A DNA stretch of 64,000 nucleotides from assembly GCF_018812025.1 (NCBI RefSeq), contig NC_063045.1:60991839-61055838 (forward strand), written 5' to 3'. This document shows, piece by piece, positions 1-11,019 of this stretch; position 1 is the stretch's first letter; each line of letters opens with the position of its first letter. The DNA is from Megalobrama amblycephala. Taxonomy: Eukaryota; Chordata; Actinopteri; Cypriniformes; Xenocyprididae. Both the position numbers and the translations under genes were made by a program. A model generated the notes under the pieces. The model was given only the letters and a program-made list of their open reading frames with translations. It was not told the DNA's origin and did no database searches.

Positions 1-687
1 TAATCATAGAAATTTGGGATTTTGGACTATCATCTTTATCGAGGTTACACTTACGTGACGTTGCGCTGCTCTTACGAAAGATTATCGTTTGCATGTGATA
101 ACCATTAAAGAGCAGCGAAAGAGAACTCAGTTCACTATATGAGAGACTATCGCATAATATTCATCCTAAATAGTATTTGAAATTAGACTTGACTTGTCCC
201 AAATGGTAATATTCCAAAGATACCCGGATGTTCCACTTTTTCCGTTAAGAATCCGAAGTGCAGATCCAAGCACACTCTAACGGCTAATATTGCCCACAAC
301 CCATTGCGCAGTGGACGAGGATTTGATTTGAACTACAAATTTGAATAAAAAGTGTTTTATACTACAAACATGGTGGATGTGCAAGTCCGATGGTTAAATT
401 GAGAGGTTTAGATAAAGGCGCTTGAGTTTAAAAAGGGGTCATTTCTCTCCTAAACAGTAGACAAACATATAACTGTGACAAATATTAAAATTAAAACACA
501 TGTGTAACAGTATATTGGATCAGTGCATTTGGTCTTAAAGTGACAGCAGTCTAATAAACCTGCTGTCATCTGTGTCATTAATGTTAATCAAACAACAAAA
601 AAGAGAAAATCTCTCAATGCTCTCTCAATGGATCACTTTTGTCTCACTTTAATGAGAGTACGCTGGTGATATACCGGCAGACATGAT
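1..687. repeat. Tandem duplication unit, copy 1
   Basis: The first 687 bases recur almost unchanged starting at 688, a period of 687. Only scattered single-base differences are visible by eye, for example a T/C difference in the GCATGTGATAACC stretch. Copy 1 is uninterrupted and ends at the start of copy 2; whether more copies lie to the left cannot be seen because the window begins exactly in the unit. No open reading frame of note and no recognisable transposon ends were found. It could be a segmental tandem duplication or the edge of a long-unit satellite. Confidence 0.85.
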
Positions 688-1867
688 TAATCATAGAAAT
701 TTGGGATTTTGGACTATCATCTTTATCGAGGTTACACTTACGTGACGTTGCGCTGCTCTTACGAAAGATTATCGTTTGCATGCGATAACCATTAAAGAGC
801 AGCGAAAGAGAACTCAGTTCACTATATGAGAGACTATCGCATAATATTCATCCTAAATAGTATTTGAAATTAGACTTGACTTGTCCCAAATGGTAATATT
901 CCAAAGATACCCGGATGTTCCACTTTTTCCGTTAAGAATCCGAAGTGCAGATCCAAGCACACTCTAACGGCTAATATTGCCCACAACCCATTGCGCAGTG
1001 GACGAGGATTTGATTTGAACTACAAATTTGAATAAAAAGTGTTTTACACTACAAACATGGTGGATGTGCAAGTCCGATGGTTAAATTGAGAGGTTTAGAT
1101 AAAGGGGCTTGAGTTTAAACAGGGGTCATTTCTCTCCTAAACGGTAAACAAATATATAACTGTGACAAATATTAAAATTAAAACACATGTGTAACAGTAT
1201 ATTGGATCAGTGCATTCAGTCTTAAAGTGACAGCAGCCTAATAAACCTGCTGTCATCTGTGTCATTAACTCTTTTCCTGCCAGTGTGTTTGAAAAAAGTT
1301 GCCAGCCAGCATTTTTGATCATTTTTACAAAACTTTCATGGCCCCCGGAATATTTTGTTGTATGAATATCTAAACATGCAATATGTCAAAAGAAAGAATG
1401 GAGCATCTGCTTTTAAACAAAAGAAGTAACATTTTTAACAAATCGCTCTTTTGTCAAAGACTACATCTGGATACAATTCAGTAAGATGATCAAAACACAG
1501 ATGGAGTAGATCGAGTCCATCAACACCCCTAATGCTTGCACGGTCCTATAGTTCATCCCGGGACGACAGTTCATTCAGTAACGTTAGGCGGTTTTGATTT
1601 ATACGCTATTTAATATTGATAATCGCGTTATTTTACATGTGCATCTGCTTACATAAGAAATCGTTTGTTTCTGCTTCTTCTTTGTCTGTGTTTTGATCTG
1701 GAGATTCTGTGCTCTTTCAGAAGATGTGTAATAGCGCCCCCTACCGTATAACAGTGAAATTTCCGTCAATGGTGAGGAAAGAGTTAATATTAATCGAACA
1801 ACAAAAAAGATAAAATCTCTCAATTCTCTTGACTGAATCACTTCTGTCTCACTTTAATAAGAATACA
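688..1867. repeat. Tandem duplication unit, copy 2 (interrupted)
   Basis: Second copy of the 687 bp unit. It matches copy 1 up to 1268, is split by a 515 bp insert (1269-1783), then resumes at about 1784 and fades out near 1867, just short of the full unit. The last ~80 bases are more diverged than the first ~580. The intact copy 1 serves as the empty site for the insert. Confidence 0.8.
1269..1783. mobile_element. Non-autonomous piggyBac-like element (TTAA target duplication)
   Basis: A 515 bp insert flanked on both sides by TTAA (1265-1268 and 1784-1787), with imperfect terminal inverted repeats CTCTTTTCCTGCC at the left and CTCTTTCCTCACC read inward from the right. The matching position in copy 1 (TCATTAATGTTAATC) holds a single TTAA, which proves the target duplication. 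TTAA duplication is the hallmark of the piggyBac superfamily, and a TTAACTCTTTCC-type terminus is, from memory, typical of fish piggyBac-derived MITEs. There is no transposase frame; the longest frame (61 codons, minus strand, 1137-1322) crosses the insertion boundary and is meaningless. Confidence 0.8.
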
Positions 1868-2190
1868 TATACATTTAATTTACACAGTGAAGATATGCAG
1901 TGTTTTTATACATTTGATTATATTTCTACAATTTAAGAAGTATTTCTTATTTCCAGTGCTTTTCTTTGTCCTATTGCTTGTAATTAGTTTCTATGTTCTT
2001 ATTTTATTACTGACTGTTTTCTTGTCTTCAATTTTTATTTATTTATTTATTTTTTACGTATAGTATTAGTTTTTTGACAATAAAACAGAGTGAAGAAAAT
2101 CACATAAACGAACCATATTTAGGGACAAATAGGGACTTTTGACTTGGCAACACCCTAGCATGTATATTTTTTTATTTATTAGACATTAAT
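1868..2190. other. AT-rich intergenic DNA, nothing specific
   Basis: AT-rich spacer with a short TTTA-type run near 2030-2055. No gene, no clear transposon end and no structured RNA were seen. Confidence 0.5.
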
Positions 2191-2194
2191 CAAG

Positions 2195-3345
2195 TGCATC
2201 ATAGTCAAAGATTGCAGTCTGTACCGTTTCACTCCTAATTCAGGTCAATAATTTCACAGTTTCCACAGCTGCGAGGCGATAAGCTTCTGAAATCAAGCGT
2301 AATGGTTCAGTATGTTCCAATATGATGCAATTAATGAGATTTGAGGTGTTTTTGCCAGATATAGCATTATTGCAAATCAAATCAAATGCATACAGGCCAC
2401 GTGTGATGTTTGTTGCACAATAATTTCACAGCGAAGCTCCTATTTTAATTAAAGCAACCCACACAGGATAGTCCAGGCATTTCAAGGAATATTTGCCCCT
2501 CCTTTGTCCTTTTTTTTTCATCCTCAGTGCAGATTTGCATGAGCCGTTGCAGCGGGAGGCAACTCCCCCATCCTGCATTTACATACATAAATCTGTGGAG
2601 CACATTTGTCCATTATAGCTGAGTATCCTAAGAGCAGGGCCTCGGGGTCCGGCCGTCTAATAAGCCATGCGCTGTCAGAGCCATGGTGCATCATCATAAA
2701 TTGTGCATGGAGGTTATGTTTTAAACATTGCACTGCAAGCACGCACACACACTCCCAAATAAACAGCGGCGTACTCGCACGAAAAGAGTATATGTACAGG
2801 CCTATAGGATCTGAGCGGGTGGTGTTGGTTTCACCAGACGGAAGAGAGGGTGTGATGCTGCCCATCTGTATCACGCTGAGCGCTCGTGTAGGCGCCCATA
2901 TTGCCCAGTGGTTTGAGTCTTCATTTGAAGGGGGGATGTGTGAGAGCACACGTCTGTATGCATGTGTGCACACGTGTGCTAAAGCATGCCTGAATGCATT
3001 GTGCATTTTGGCAGCGCACAATCTGTGTGCGCAAACGGGCGGACAGGACTGAAGAGGAGTAATAAATTCGAGGGTTTCAAACAAAACAACATGAAACCGA
3101 GAGCAAATGAGTGGTGTGAAAATGCTAATTCTCTCAAATATGTCTTTGTCTGCATGGGCAAATGATTGGTTCGCTGTAATCCAGAATGAATTCCAGCTCC
3201 GAGGCAAAGATAGCAACGTTTTTTGCAGTATGCCGAAGGGTATTTCTTCTTGGAGAGTGTAAAACGGGTGCAAAGTGTGCTTCATTCTGCAAACGATATG
3301 TTTCCGATATACTCTATAATGACAGTAAAATCCAAATATTAATGT
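2195..3345. other. Repeat-poor block, candidate conserved noncoding element(s) upstream of zswim6
   Basis: About 1.1 kb with balanced composition, no recognised transposon termini and many short homeodomain/octamer-like words (CAATTAATGAG, TTTGCATGAG, TTTAATTAAAG). This is the texture of deeply conserved vertebrate enhancers. A 277-codon minus-strand frame (2524-3357) and a 148-codon plus-strand frame (2606-3052) overlap here. Neither shows a domain or signal peptide, and they overlap each other antiparallel, so I read them as chance frames in a stop-poor block. Conservation is inferred, not measured. Confidence 0.35.
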
Positions 3346-3358
3346 GCAAATAATCATA

Positions 3359-3804
3359 CACTACCATTCAAAAGTTTGGGGTCTGTATGATTTTTGTTTT
3401 TAAAGAAATTTATACTTTTATTCAGCAAAGATGCATAAAATTTATATTAAAAAAGATTTATATTTCAAATAAATGCCATTCTTTTGAACTTTCTATTCAT
3501 CAAAACATACTGTAACAAAAATGTGTCAGTTTTCAACATTGATAACAAATCATCATATTAGAATGATTTCTGAAGGATCATGTGACACTGAAGACTGGAG
3601 TAATGATGCTGAAAATTCAGCTTTGATCACAGAAATAAATTACATTTTACTATATATTCACATAGAAAACAGTTATTTTGAATTATAATAATTTTTCACA
3701 ATTTTTACTGTATTTTTGATCAAATAAACACAGCCTTGGTGAGCAGAAGAGACTATCAAAAACATAAAAAAATCTTACCGACCCCAAACTTTTGAACAGT
3801 AGTG
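3359..3804. mobile_element. MITE family A (CACTACC..TTCAAAAGTTTGG termini), copy 1
   Basis: A 446 bp element starting CACTACCATTCAAAAGTTTG and ending with the inverted counterpart CAAACTTTTGAACAGTAGTG. The interior carries the family core GTGACACTGAAGACTGGAG, also present at about 27445 and 45428 and inverted at about 44950. It is non-coding. Flanks read ATA on both sides; other copies suggest a TA duplication. A typical cyprinid non-autonomous DNA transposon. Confidence 0.75.
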
Positions 3805-4438
3805 ATAGGATATTAAAATAAATAGACTAAGCAACTTCTAAATGGGAGTAGAACGCAGTTTTGCTGTTGATACAAAAGGCCGTAAGTCTGTAAATCCAAT
3901 CAAATTTGTCTGTCTTGGTAGAAGCTTCTCAAAAAGTTGTAAGACAAGCCCTCATCCTCAAAAAACAAACAAAACTAGCAAAAGGTTTGAAGAAAATATG
4001 ACACAGATCACTTGCAGCAAGGATTAACAGTCAATTATTACCCATCATTCTGAAGAGAGAATCGGCCAATCAGAGAGTCGTTGATACGATGGAAATGGAA
4101 TTTGAAAAAAACTGCAATAAAATTATATATTATATATTTTTTTCTACTTCCAATCAATAAAAATTAGTTTTATATAGAGTGTTTGCAAGCCAAAACCTGG
4201 AAACAAGTTGCATTTTAGCACTTAGGTTCATGATAAAAAGTCAATGGGTTTTTGGTTAAATGCCTACAATAAAACCTGTGGTTTACTGAAGCTCAAGATA
4301 TTTTAATGTTTTATTCCATGAAATAAAATGCATTGGTAGTACCTTCTTGTGAATAGACTTGAAAAAGAGGGATGTTAACAAGATAGAATTTAAAAAGTTG
4401 TTTGGGACATTATGTGTTGATTACGTATATAACAACTA
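3805..4438. other. Intergenic spacer, no gene recognised
   Basis: Mixed AT-rich sequence. A 61-codon plus-strand frame (3842-4027) has no recognisable features. Nothing else supported. Confidence 0.4.
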
Positions 4439-4668
4439 CACTCTAAAAATGCTGGGTTAAAAACAACCAAGTTGGGTTGAAAATGGACAAACCCAGCGAC
4501 TTGAGTTGTTTTGACCAACCTGCTGGGTAGTTTTATTTAACCCAACTATTGTTTAAAAATGACTGTATGGCTGGATTATGAACGGCGGGCAAACATTTAA
4601 CCCAACCGCTGGGTTTGTCCATTTTCAACCCAACTTGGGTTGTTTTTAACCCAGCATTTTTTAGAGTG
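4439..4668. mobile_element. TA-flanked CACTCTAAAA MITE (family B), internally deleted copy
   Basis: A 230 bp near-palindromic element running from CACTCTAAAAATGCTGGG to the inverted CCCAGCATTTTTTAGAGTG, flanked by TA on both sides (4437-4438 and 4669-4670). The long inverted arms contain repeated GGGTT/AACCC words. It looks like a deletion derivative of the 530 bp copy directly downstream. TA duplication suits a Tc1/mariner-type or similar transposase source; the superfamily is not proven. Confidence 0.75.
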
Positions 4669-4806
4669 TATATTTTACATTTATTGCCAAAATATGTGTG
4701 TGTATATATCTATAATTTTTATATGTGTATATATATATCATTTTTTTTAAAGTATTTTGAGAGCATATGGAGACCGATTACATCAATTACATCACAGCGC
4801 TTCATA

Positions 4807-5336
4807 CACTCTAAAAAATGTTTGGTTAAAAACAACCCAAGTTGGGTTGAAAATGGACAAACCCAGCAATTGGGTTGTTTTAATCCAGTGGTTGGGTTAA
4901 ATGTTTGCCCAACCTGCTGGGTAGTTGTATTTAACCCAACTACTGATTAAAAATGACTATATGGCTGGCTTAAAATGAACGCAAAATAGGTGAGAAATTA
5001 AAAATCAGACACATAATTACTAGAGGCAACAATAATAATCAAAAGGTGTACATTTATTAATAAGCAATTTAATAAATGTTTATTGTTTATTATTCATTAT
5101 TTTATTAATAAATGCTCATTTATTAAACATATTAATAAATGTTAATTTCCAGCATATTTTGGGTTCATTTTAAGCAATCAATACAGTAATTTTTATACAG
5201 CAGTTGAGTTAAATAAAACTACCCAGCATGTTGGGCAAACATTTAACCCAACCGCTGGGTTAAAACAACCCAATTGCTGGGTTTGTCCATTTTCAACCCA
5301 ACTTGGGTTGTTTTTAACCCAGCATTTTTTAGAGTG
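4807..5336. mobile_element. TA-flanked CACTCTAAAA MITE (family B), full-length copy
   Basis: A 530 bp element with the same termini as the 4439-4668 copy and TA on each side. Its AT-rich centre (about 4990-5160, with AATAAATG words) is present in reverse orientation in the copy at 16765-17197, showing both are full-length members. No coding capacity. Confidence 0.8.
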
Positions 5337-5456
5337 TAGGAGTTGGCGGAGCTAAAGAACTCTTTTGGCTCATTTTACTTGTTTCAACTCTCTGATTGGT
5401 GGAACTCTGCACAGAATCATGGGTAATGTAGTTTCTGTCCATGAATTCCACAGTTC

Positions 5457-6098
5457 AAGGATAAGTTCACTTTCAAATGAAAATGACTCAAGTTTTACTC
5501 ATTCTCAAGTCATCCTAGGTGTATATGACTTTCTTCTTTCTGATGAACACAATCAGAGTTATATTAATAAATATCCTGAGGCATCCGAGCTTTATAATGG
5601 TATAAACGGGACCAACGAGAATGAAGCTCAAGAAAATGCATCCATCCATCATAAACATACTCCACACGGCTAATGTGGGGTTAATAAAGGCCTTCTGAAG
5701 TAAAGCGATGCGTTTGTGTAAGAAAAATATCCATATTTGACACGTACACCTTCCCTATTCAACTTACGGAAAAAGTTACACTTTCTTGCTACAGTTGAAT
5801 ACGGAAGGCGGTCTGCCGGAAGCTGGATACTTTATAACTTGTTAAATATGGCTATTTTTCTTACACAAATGCATCGCTTCGCTTTGGAAGGCCTTTATTA
5901 GCCGTGTGGAGTACGTTTTGCTTTGGATGGATGCACTTTCTTGAGCTTCATACTCGTTGATCCCGTATAAAGCTCAGATGCGTCAGGATATTTATTAATA
6001 TAACTCCGATTATGTTCATCAGAAAGAAGAAAGTCATATGCACCTAGGATGGCTTGAGTGTGAGTAAAGCTTGGGCTAATTTTCATTTGATCCTTTAA
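5457..6098. mobile_element. Foldback MITE with long inverted arms
   Basis: Two inverted arms (about 5457-5720 and 5850-6098) pair around a short unpaired centre. Because of the inversion, both strands encode near-identical fragments (e.g. YDFLLSDEHN followed by SYINKYP) in small frames at 5365-5673 (+) and 5898-6086 (-). These are arms of one transposon, not two genes. The ends resemble the GGATAGTTCAC-type termini common in cyprinid non-autonomous DNA transposons. Confidence 0.75.
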
Positions 6099-6189
6099 AC
6101 AAGATTATTTTAAAACTAGGTTCAAATCATGCAGACTGACGGCTTCAACAGAAGAAAATACTTTTGATTTCCCTGTGGAAGTTTTTACT

Positions 6190-6338
6190 TCCGGTGTCTT
6201 GACGATTAATGCTACCAGGTTTTGCAACCAACACTATATTTGCATTGTTTTAAGGGTATGTTTAGGGTTTGGGGTAGGTATGGACGTTAATAAATCATGA
6301 ATATGATGCTGGTAGCACTAATCGTCTGAACACCGGGA
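6190..6338. mobile_element. Small foldback element, ~150 bp
   Basis: Left end (6190-6217) reads CCGGTGTCTTGACGATTAAT then GCTACCAG; right end (6310-6338) is its inverted counterpart with few mismatches (CTGGTAGCACTAATCGTC then TGAACACCGG). The interior holds the GGGTTTGGGGTAGG motif frequent in fish repeats. Non-coding. Confidence 0.65.
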
Positions 6339-6499
6339 CCCCGACTGTTGCACTCAATTCCTCCTCGGCCTGTGGAGATGCAGCGATTGCTGGTTGTTCA
6401 TCGAATCGCTGGTTCTCCACCTCTCTCCACCCCCCTTCGCACCGTCGCCCGGCCGTCAGAACCCACAACCCTTCCCCAACACCCCCAACAACACCCTCC

Positions 6500-6830
6500 C
6501 TCCCTCCATGAGTGTAGCATTTAGTGATTAATGTGAGTTTTAATTGTCAAGCTCACTTTTATGCTCATTAAAGTGTATTATGCAGCAGTTAGGGTATTAA
6601 AGTTCAGTGAGAAATTTCATGCATACTAATCAGAATGCAAATGAGCCTGGCATAAAAGAATCCCTAGGTGCTGGCAGAAGTGTCGTTAGTTATCTCTCGC
6701 CGTGGCAGTCTCCAGCAAGGGAAAGAAATGACTCGGGCTAAATAGATTTTTTTGGTACATGTGCAGGGATGGAGCAGGCCATGTAAAAAGCCAGCTTAAG
6801 AATGGAAAAGAAGCATGATAAAAAGAACTA
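6500..6830. other. Candidate conserved noncoding element
   Basis: A compact repeat-free block with homeodomain-like (TTTAATTGTC, CTCATTAAAG) and octamer-like (AATGCAAATGAG at about 6635) words and no reading frame. The texture is that of a vertebrate developmental enhancer. Inference only. Confidence 0.35.
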
Positions 6831-7129
6831 TTCATTGGCGTGTAACAATTAGGACAATGGCGCTAGATAGAAATAGCTTTCTGTACAGAAAGGGAAAAGG
6901 CTGAATGGAAAACGTACATTGTGAAATGCCGTTTGCTCTGGAATCTCGTGTAAAAACAGATGAAATTATTGCTGCTTTTGGAAGCATGGATGCACAAAGG
7001 AATAATTTTTTTATATATATATATATTAACATATTTTCGATACTTATTTGATTACGAGAACTAAAACAAATTATTTCAATATAAAACAGCCAAAATAAAA
7101 TTAAACGTAAAGACATTGTTCAGTATTTC

Positions 7130-7823
7130 ATGTTCAAACCTGTTTCTTTCTTCTTTGGAGCACAAAAGCAGTGAATGCAATGCAATGAAAGGGACTGTAA
7201 AAGGACAAAAAAGTATCTTAAAAGTAGTCCACACACATGACTGAAACATTTGTAGTGCAGGATTTACTTTGAAGCAATTTTCAATCAGAAATTGCTGTTA
7301 AATTTCACAAATAATTACAAAGAAAGGTCGAATTAAACATGAATTTTTCAAATAGTGTTTTCTTGTAATATGTGCTCAAATAATCTGTTACAACTTTGAA
7401 AAATTATGTATTTCAGTCAATACAATAGCTTCGCGTAAGAAACGGACTGAAATTCAAGTCATTATTCGCCAAAAATGTAAAAAAGAGCAAAAAAAGTGTT
7501 TTGCTTTACAGGATCGAACTCATCACAATATTCCTTGTTTAAATAATTAAATAATTCATATGCAAAATAACAGGGTGGGGCCTGGTTGAGTTAGTTTGGA
7601 AAAATATTTGTAACCAAGCAGATCTCGCCCCCATTGACTATCATAGTATTTTTTCCCCTACTATGGTAGTCAGTAGGGGGCGAGATCTACTTGGTTACAA
7701 ACATTCTTCCAAATATCGTCCTTTGTGAACAGCAGAATAAAGAAATTGTATACAGGTTTGGAACAACTTGAGGGTGAGTATATGATGACAGAATTTGCAT
7801 TTTTGGGTGAACTATCCCTTTAA
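7130..7823. mobile_element. Cyprinid DNA-transposon-derived repeat cluster with hairpin
   Basis: The 3' end TGGGTGAACTATCCCTTTAA (about 7803-7822) and the inverted TTTCTTCTTTGGAGCACAAAAG start near 7145 mark common non-autonomous elements. Inside lies a hairpin at 7609-7699: TGTAACCAAGCAGATCTCGC on the left and its near-exact inverted copy on the right, with a second inner arm pair CTATCATAGTA/TACTATGGTAG. No coding potential. Confidence 0.6.
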
Positions 7824-8420
7824 GACAAGTCAGTTCACTCGGCGGCCATCTTTGAAACGTCTCTCAGGCATGCAAGTGCAGCTCCTATCTCTTCAAATGG
7901 GGAAACATCAAATTCTTCAAAGCTGTTTGCCAAGCTTTTGATTAAATTTAATATTTGAAATCACCAATAAAATCTGATAAACGCTCGAATCATAACAAAA
8001 ACGGCATTCAGTCTCTATAGGAAGCACGCGTCTGACTGTTTCTATAGGAACCGGAGCGTTAATGGCCACTGCAGTGATGCAATCAATGATTGGCTCTTAT
8101 TCTGCCGTTTTGCGCATTGCACTTTCTCCCATTCATAATAATGCGAGTGCACCGTTTTTCTATATATAAAGCCTTTGGTTGAAACTGGCGGTTATGGTAA
8201 GGGGCGGGGCATTTGAAGCGCTTGACCAATCACAACACACTGCTCCAGCCGACCAATCAGAGCACATTGTGCTTTTCAGAAGGAGGGGCTTCATAGAGAC
8301 AGGAACTAAACAGAGCGTTACTGACAGACTGGGAAGAGAGGAGCTGCAACAATGGAGAATAATGAACATTCAAGCATGAAAACCTGTTCTAGTAGAGCCC
8401 AAAAACAACATCAAGACTTA
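7824..8420. repeat. Interspersed repeat fragments (GTCAGTTCACT..GGCCATCTT and GACCAATCACAACACACTG)
   Basis: The left part (AAGTCAGTTCACTCGGCGGC then CATCTT) recurs near 40430-40460. The right part (about 8190-8380, with two inverted CCAATCA words and AGAAGGAGGGGCTTCA) recurs inverted at 34745-34860 and again at 63612-63760. Small frames on both strands here (8160-8379) are repeat-derived. Confidence 0.55.
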
Positions 8421-8529
8421 AAAAAAAAGAATAATAGGTTCACTTTAAAAGCTGAATTATTATGTGCATTATTAAGTTATTGCAAAAGCAAAGACAAATG
8501 TATGAAATGTGCACGTGTGTGTGACTAAG

Positions 8530-8830
8530 AGTATAAATGAATGCCCTCTCTTGCCCCCTCACAGTGGCACACGCAGGGAGAATAGCTTCTGTCATTATAA
8601 CTGCTCCATATTCCTGTCTGCAGGGCAAGATGGAACAATAATAAAGATATTCAAAATGAGGCCCATACATTTTCTCCCCAGCGTGATGCGAGTGCACAGA
8701 GATATGACAGCGCTGGTCCGATTGCTCGGCACCAGGAGGGGTTACTGGATGCTAATGAGATTCACACAGGTATTTGGGAACAATGCAGAATGTTACTGGT
8801 AGACCCACAATGTTCAGAAGCTTCGGCTTG
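8530..8830. other. Candidate conserved noncoding element
   Basis: Balanced-composition block free of the repeats that surround it, containing CATTATAACTGCTCC and GGATGCTAATGAGATTC. A 97-codon plus-strand frame (8509-8802) has no recognisable feature. Enhancer function is inferred from texture and position about 10 kb upstream of zswim6. Confidence 0.3.
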
Positions 8831-10044
8831 CATTCTGTTGCAGGAAATTAGCTTGTTTTTTTTGTCCCCTTCTCTTGTTTTTGAGAGCAGGTCTGACCAA
8901 TAGACTCAAGCAATACTTACAGTACACTCTAAAAATGCTGGGTTAAAAACAACAAGCTGGGTTGAAAATGGACAAATCAGCGAACTGGTTGTTTTAACCC
9001 ATTGAATTGGTTGTTTTAACCCAGCTGTTGGGTTGTTTTAACCCATTGAATTGGATTGTTTTAACCCAGTGATTGGGTTGTTTTACCCAAGTGAATTGGT
9101 TATTTTAACCAAGCTGTTGGGTTGTTTTAACCCAGCAAAATGGGTTGTTTTAACCCATTGAATTGGTTATTTTAACCCAGCAAATTGGATTGTTTTAACC
9201 CAGCTGTTGGGTTGTTTTAACCAAGCAAATTGGATTGTTTTAACCCAGTGATTGGGTTGTTTTACCCAAGTGAATTGGTTATTTTAACCAAGCTGTTGGG
9301 TTGTTTTAACCCAGCAAAATGGGTTGTTTTAACCCAGCAAAATGGGTTGTTTTAACCCAGCAAATTGGGTTGTTTTAACCCAGCAAATTGGATTGTTTTA
9401 ACCCAGTGATTGGGTTGTTTTACCCAAGTGAATTGGTTATTTTAACCAAGCTGTTGGGTTGTTTTAACCCAGCAAAATGGGTTGTTTTAACCCAGCAAAT
9501 TGGGTTGTTTTAACCCAGCTGTTGGGTTGTTTTAACCCACTGAATTGGTTTTTTTAACCCAGCAAATTGGATTGTTTTAACCCAGTGATTGGGTTGTTTT
9601 ACCCAAGTGAATTGGTTATTTTAACCAAGCTGTTGGGTTGTTTTAACCCAGCAAATTGGGTTGTTTTAACCCAGCAAATTGGGTTGTTTTAACCCAGCTG
9701 TTGGGTTGTTTTAACCCAGCAAATTGGATTGTTTTAACCCAGTGATTGGGTTGTTTTACCCAAGTGAATTGGTTATTTTAACCAAGCTGTTGGGTTGTTT
9801 TAACCCAGCAAAATGGGTTGTTTTAACCCAGCAAATTGGGTTGTTTTAACCCAGCTGTTGGGTTGTTTTAACCCACTGAATTGGTTTTTTTAACCCAGCA
9901 AATTGGATTGTTTTAACCCAGTGATTGGGTTGTTTTACCCAAGTGAATTGGTTATTTTAACCAAGCTGTTGGGTTATTTTAACCCAGCAAATTGGGTTGT
10001 TTTAACCCAGCTGTTGGGTTGTTTTAACCCACTGAATTGGTTGT

Positions 10045-10375
10045 TGTAACGAAGTTCGTCAATACGGGAAGAAGGAGGCGGGAACCGGCGAACATTCAAC
10101 AAAACTTTAATTAGAAATAAACAAAGAACAAAACGAAAGTAATGCCGGCAGACCCTCGCGGACGTCTGCCGGCCACACAAACATAATAAAACATAACATA
10201 AAGTCCAGGCCTGGTCCTCTCTCGTCCTTCACTGTAGTCGCTCCTCCTTTTATGCTCCCGGAGCTCCTCCGTGAGGGACTCAAGGCCGGTGCGCCTCCCA
10301 GGTGAAGCTCATTAACACTCGCGCCACCGGCCTCGCGCCGTTCCCTCACGGCTCTCGCCCGCCCTGGTCGCCACA
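10045..10375 (-). repeat. 3' LTR of the non-autonomous retrotransposon
   Basis: 331 bp, TG...CA bounded. On the minus strand it holds a TATA-like CATAAAAGG (10246-10254) followed by an ATTAAA polyadenylation-like hexamer (10106-10111), the expected U3-R-U5 order. It matches the partner LTR with no difference that I can see. Confidence 0.85.
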
Positions 10376-11000
10376 TACCCCCATCGCCCCTCGCAGGCCG
10401 GGGGGTACTCCCGAGACTGCGCTCTACTCCCCCCGGGGCCTGTCTCGGCGGCCGCAGCACCTGGGGGTAAGGACAGACGAGACGAGAGAAAGGAGACGGA
10501 AGCAAGGGGAGCGACAGGACGAGAGAGGGGAGAGAGGAAAAAAGAGAAAAAAAAAATTCTTGGTCCGGTTCCCCGACACACTGCCGTTCGGTCCTCAGCC
10601 AGCCGGGAGGCTCTTCCTCGCGGTGCCATGCGGTGGCACTGGACGCTCGGTGGACGGCCCGATCCTCGACCGCCTCCTGGCGGCCGGCGATGGCTCCTCC
10701 GGACTGAGGGCAGCCGGCAGCGAGTCCCCCGTTCCCTGCTCCTCCCCTTTATGGCGGACGGCAGCAGGCTCCGGCCCACGGCAAACGGCGGCGACTCCTC
10801 CGCTCCCTCTTGGACGGCAGCCACCCCACCTCGTCCCAGGGGCACAGCCTCGAGCTCTCCGTCCCACCTGTCACTAGGCTCCAGCACCACCGCCTCGGGC
10901 AGCCTCTCGCGGTCTACACACACTCCCGCGCTGCCCGAACTCCGCAGCACCGCGATCCCCCTCAGCAGCGAGGGCTCTTCGACAGCATGTCCCTCCTTCC

Positions 11001-11018
11001 TCCCGGGTTTCGGCACCA
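11001..11018 (-). other. Primer binding site, tRNA-Phe type
   Basis: On the minus strand, TGGTGCCGAAACCCGGGA starts one base inside the upstream LTR. Its complement, TCCCGGGTTTCGGCACCA, is the acceptor/T-arm end of vertebrate tRNA-Phe as I know it. This fixes the element's orientation. Confidence 0.8.
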
Positions 11019-11019
11019 A

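Noticed and set aside
2524..3357. 277-codon minus-strand frame as a gene
   Set aside because: No domain, signal or family resemblance, overlaps a long plus-strand frame; reported only as an observation.
5365..6086. Pair of similar small proteins on opposite strands (YDFLLSDEHN fragments)
   Set aside because: The similarity results from inverted arms of a single foldback transposon, not from two genes.
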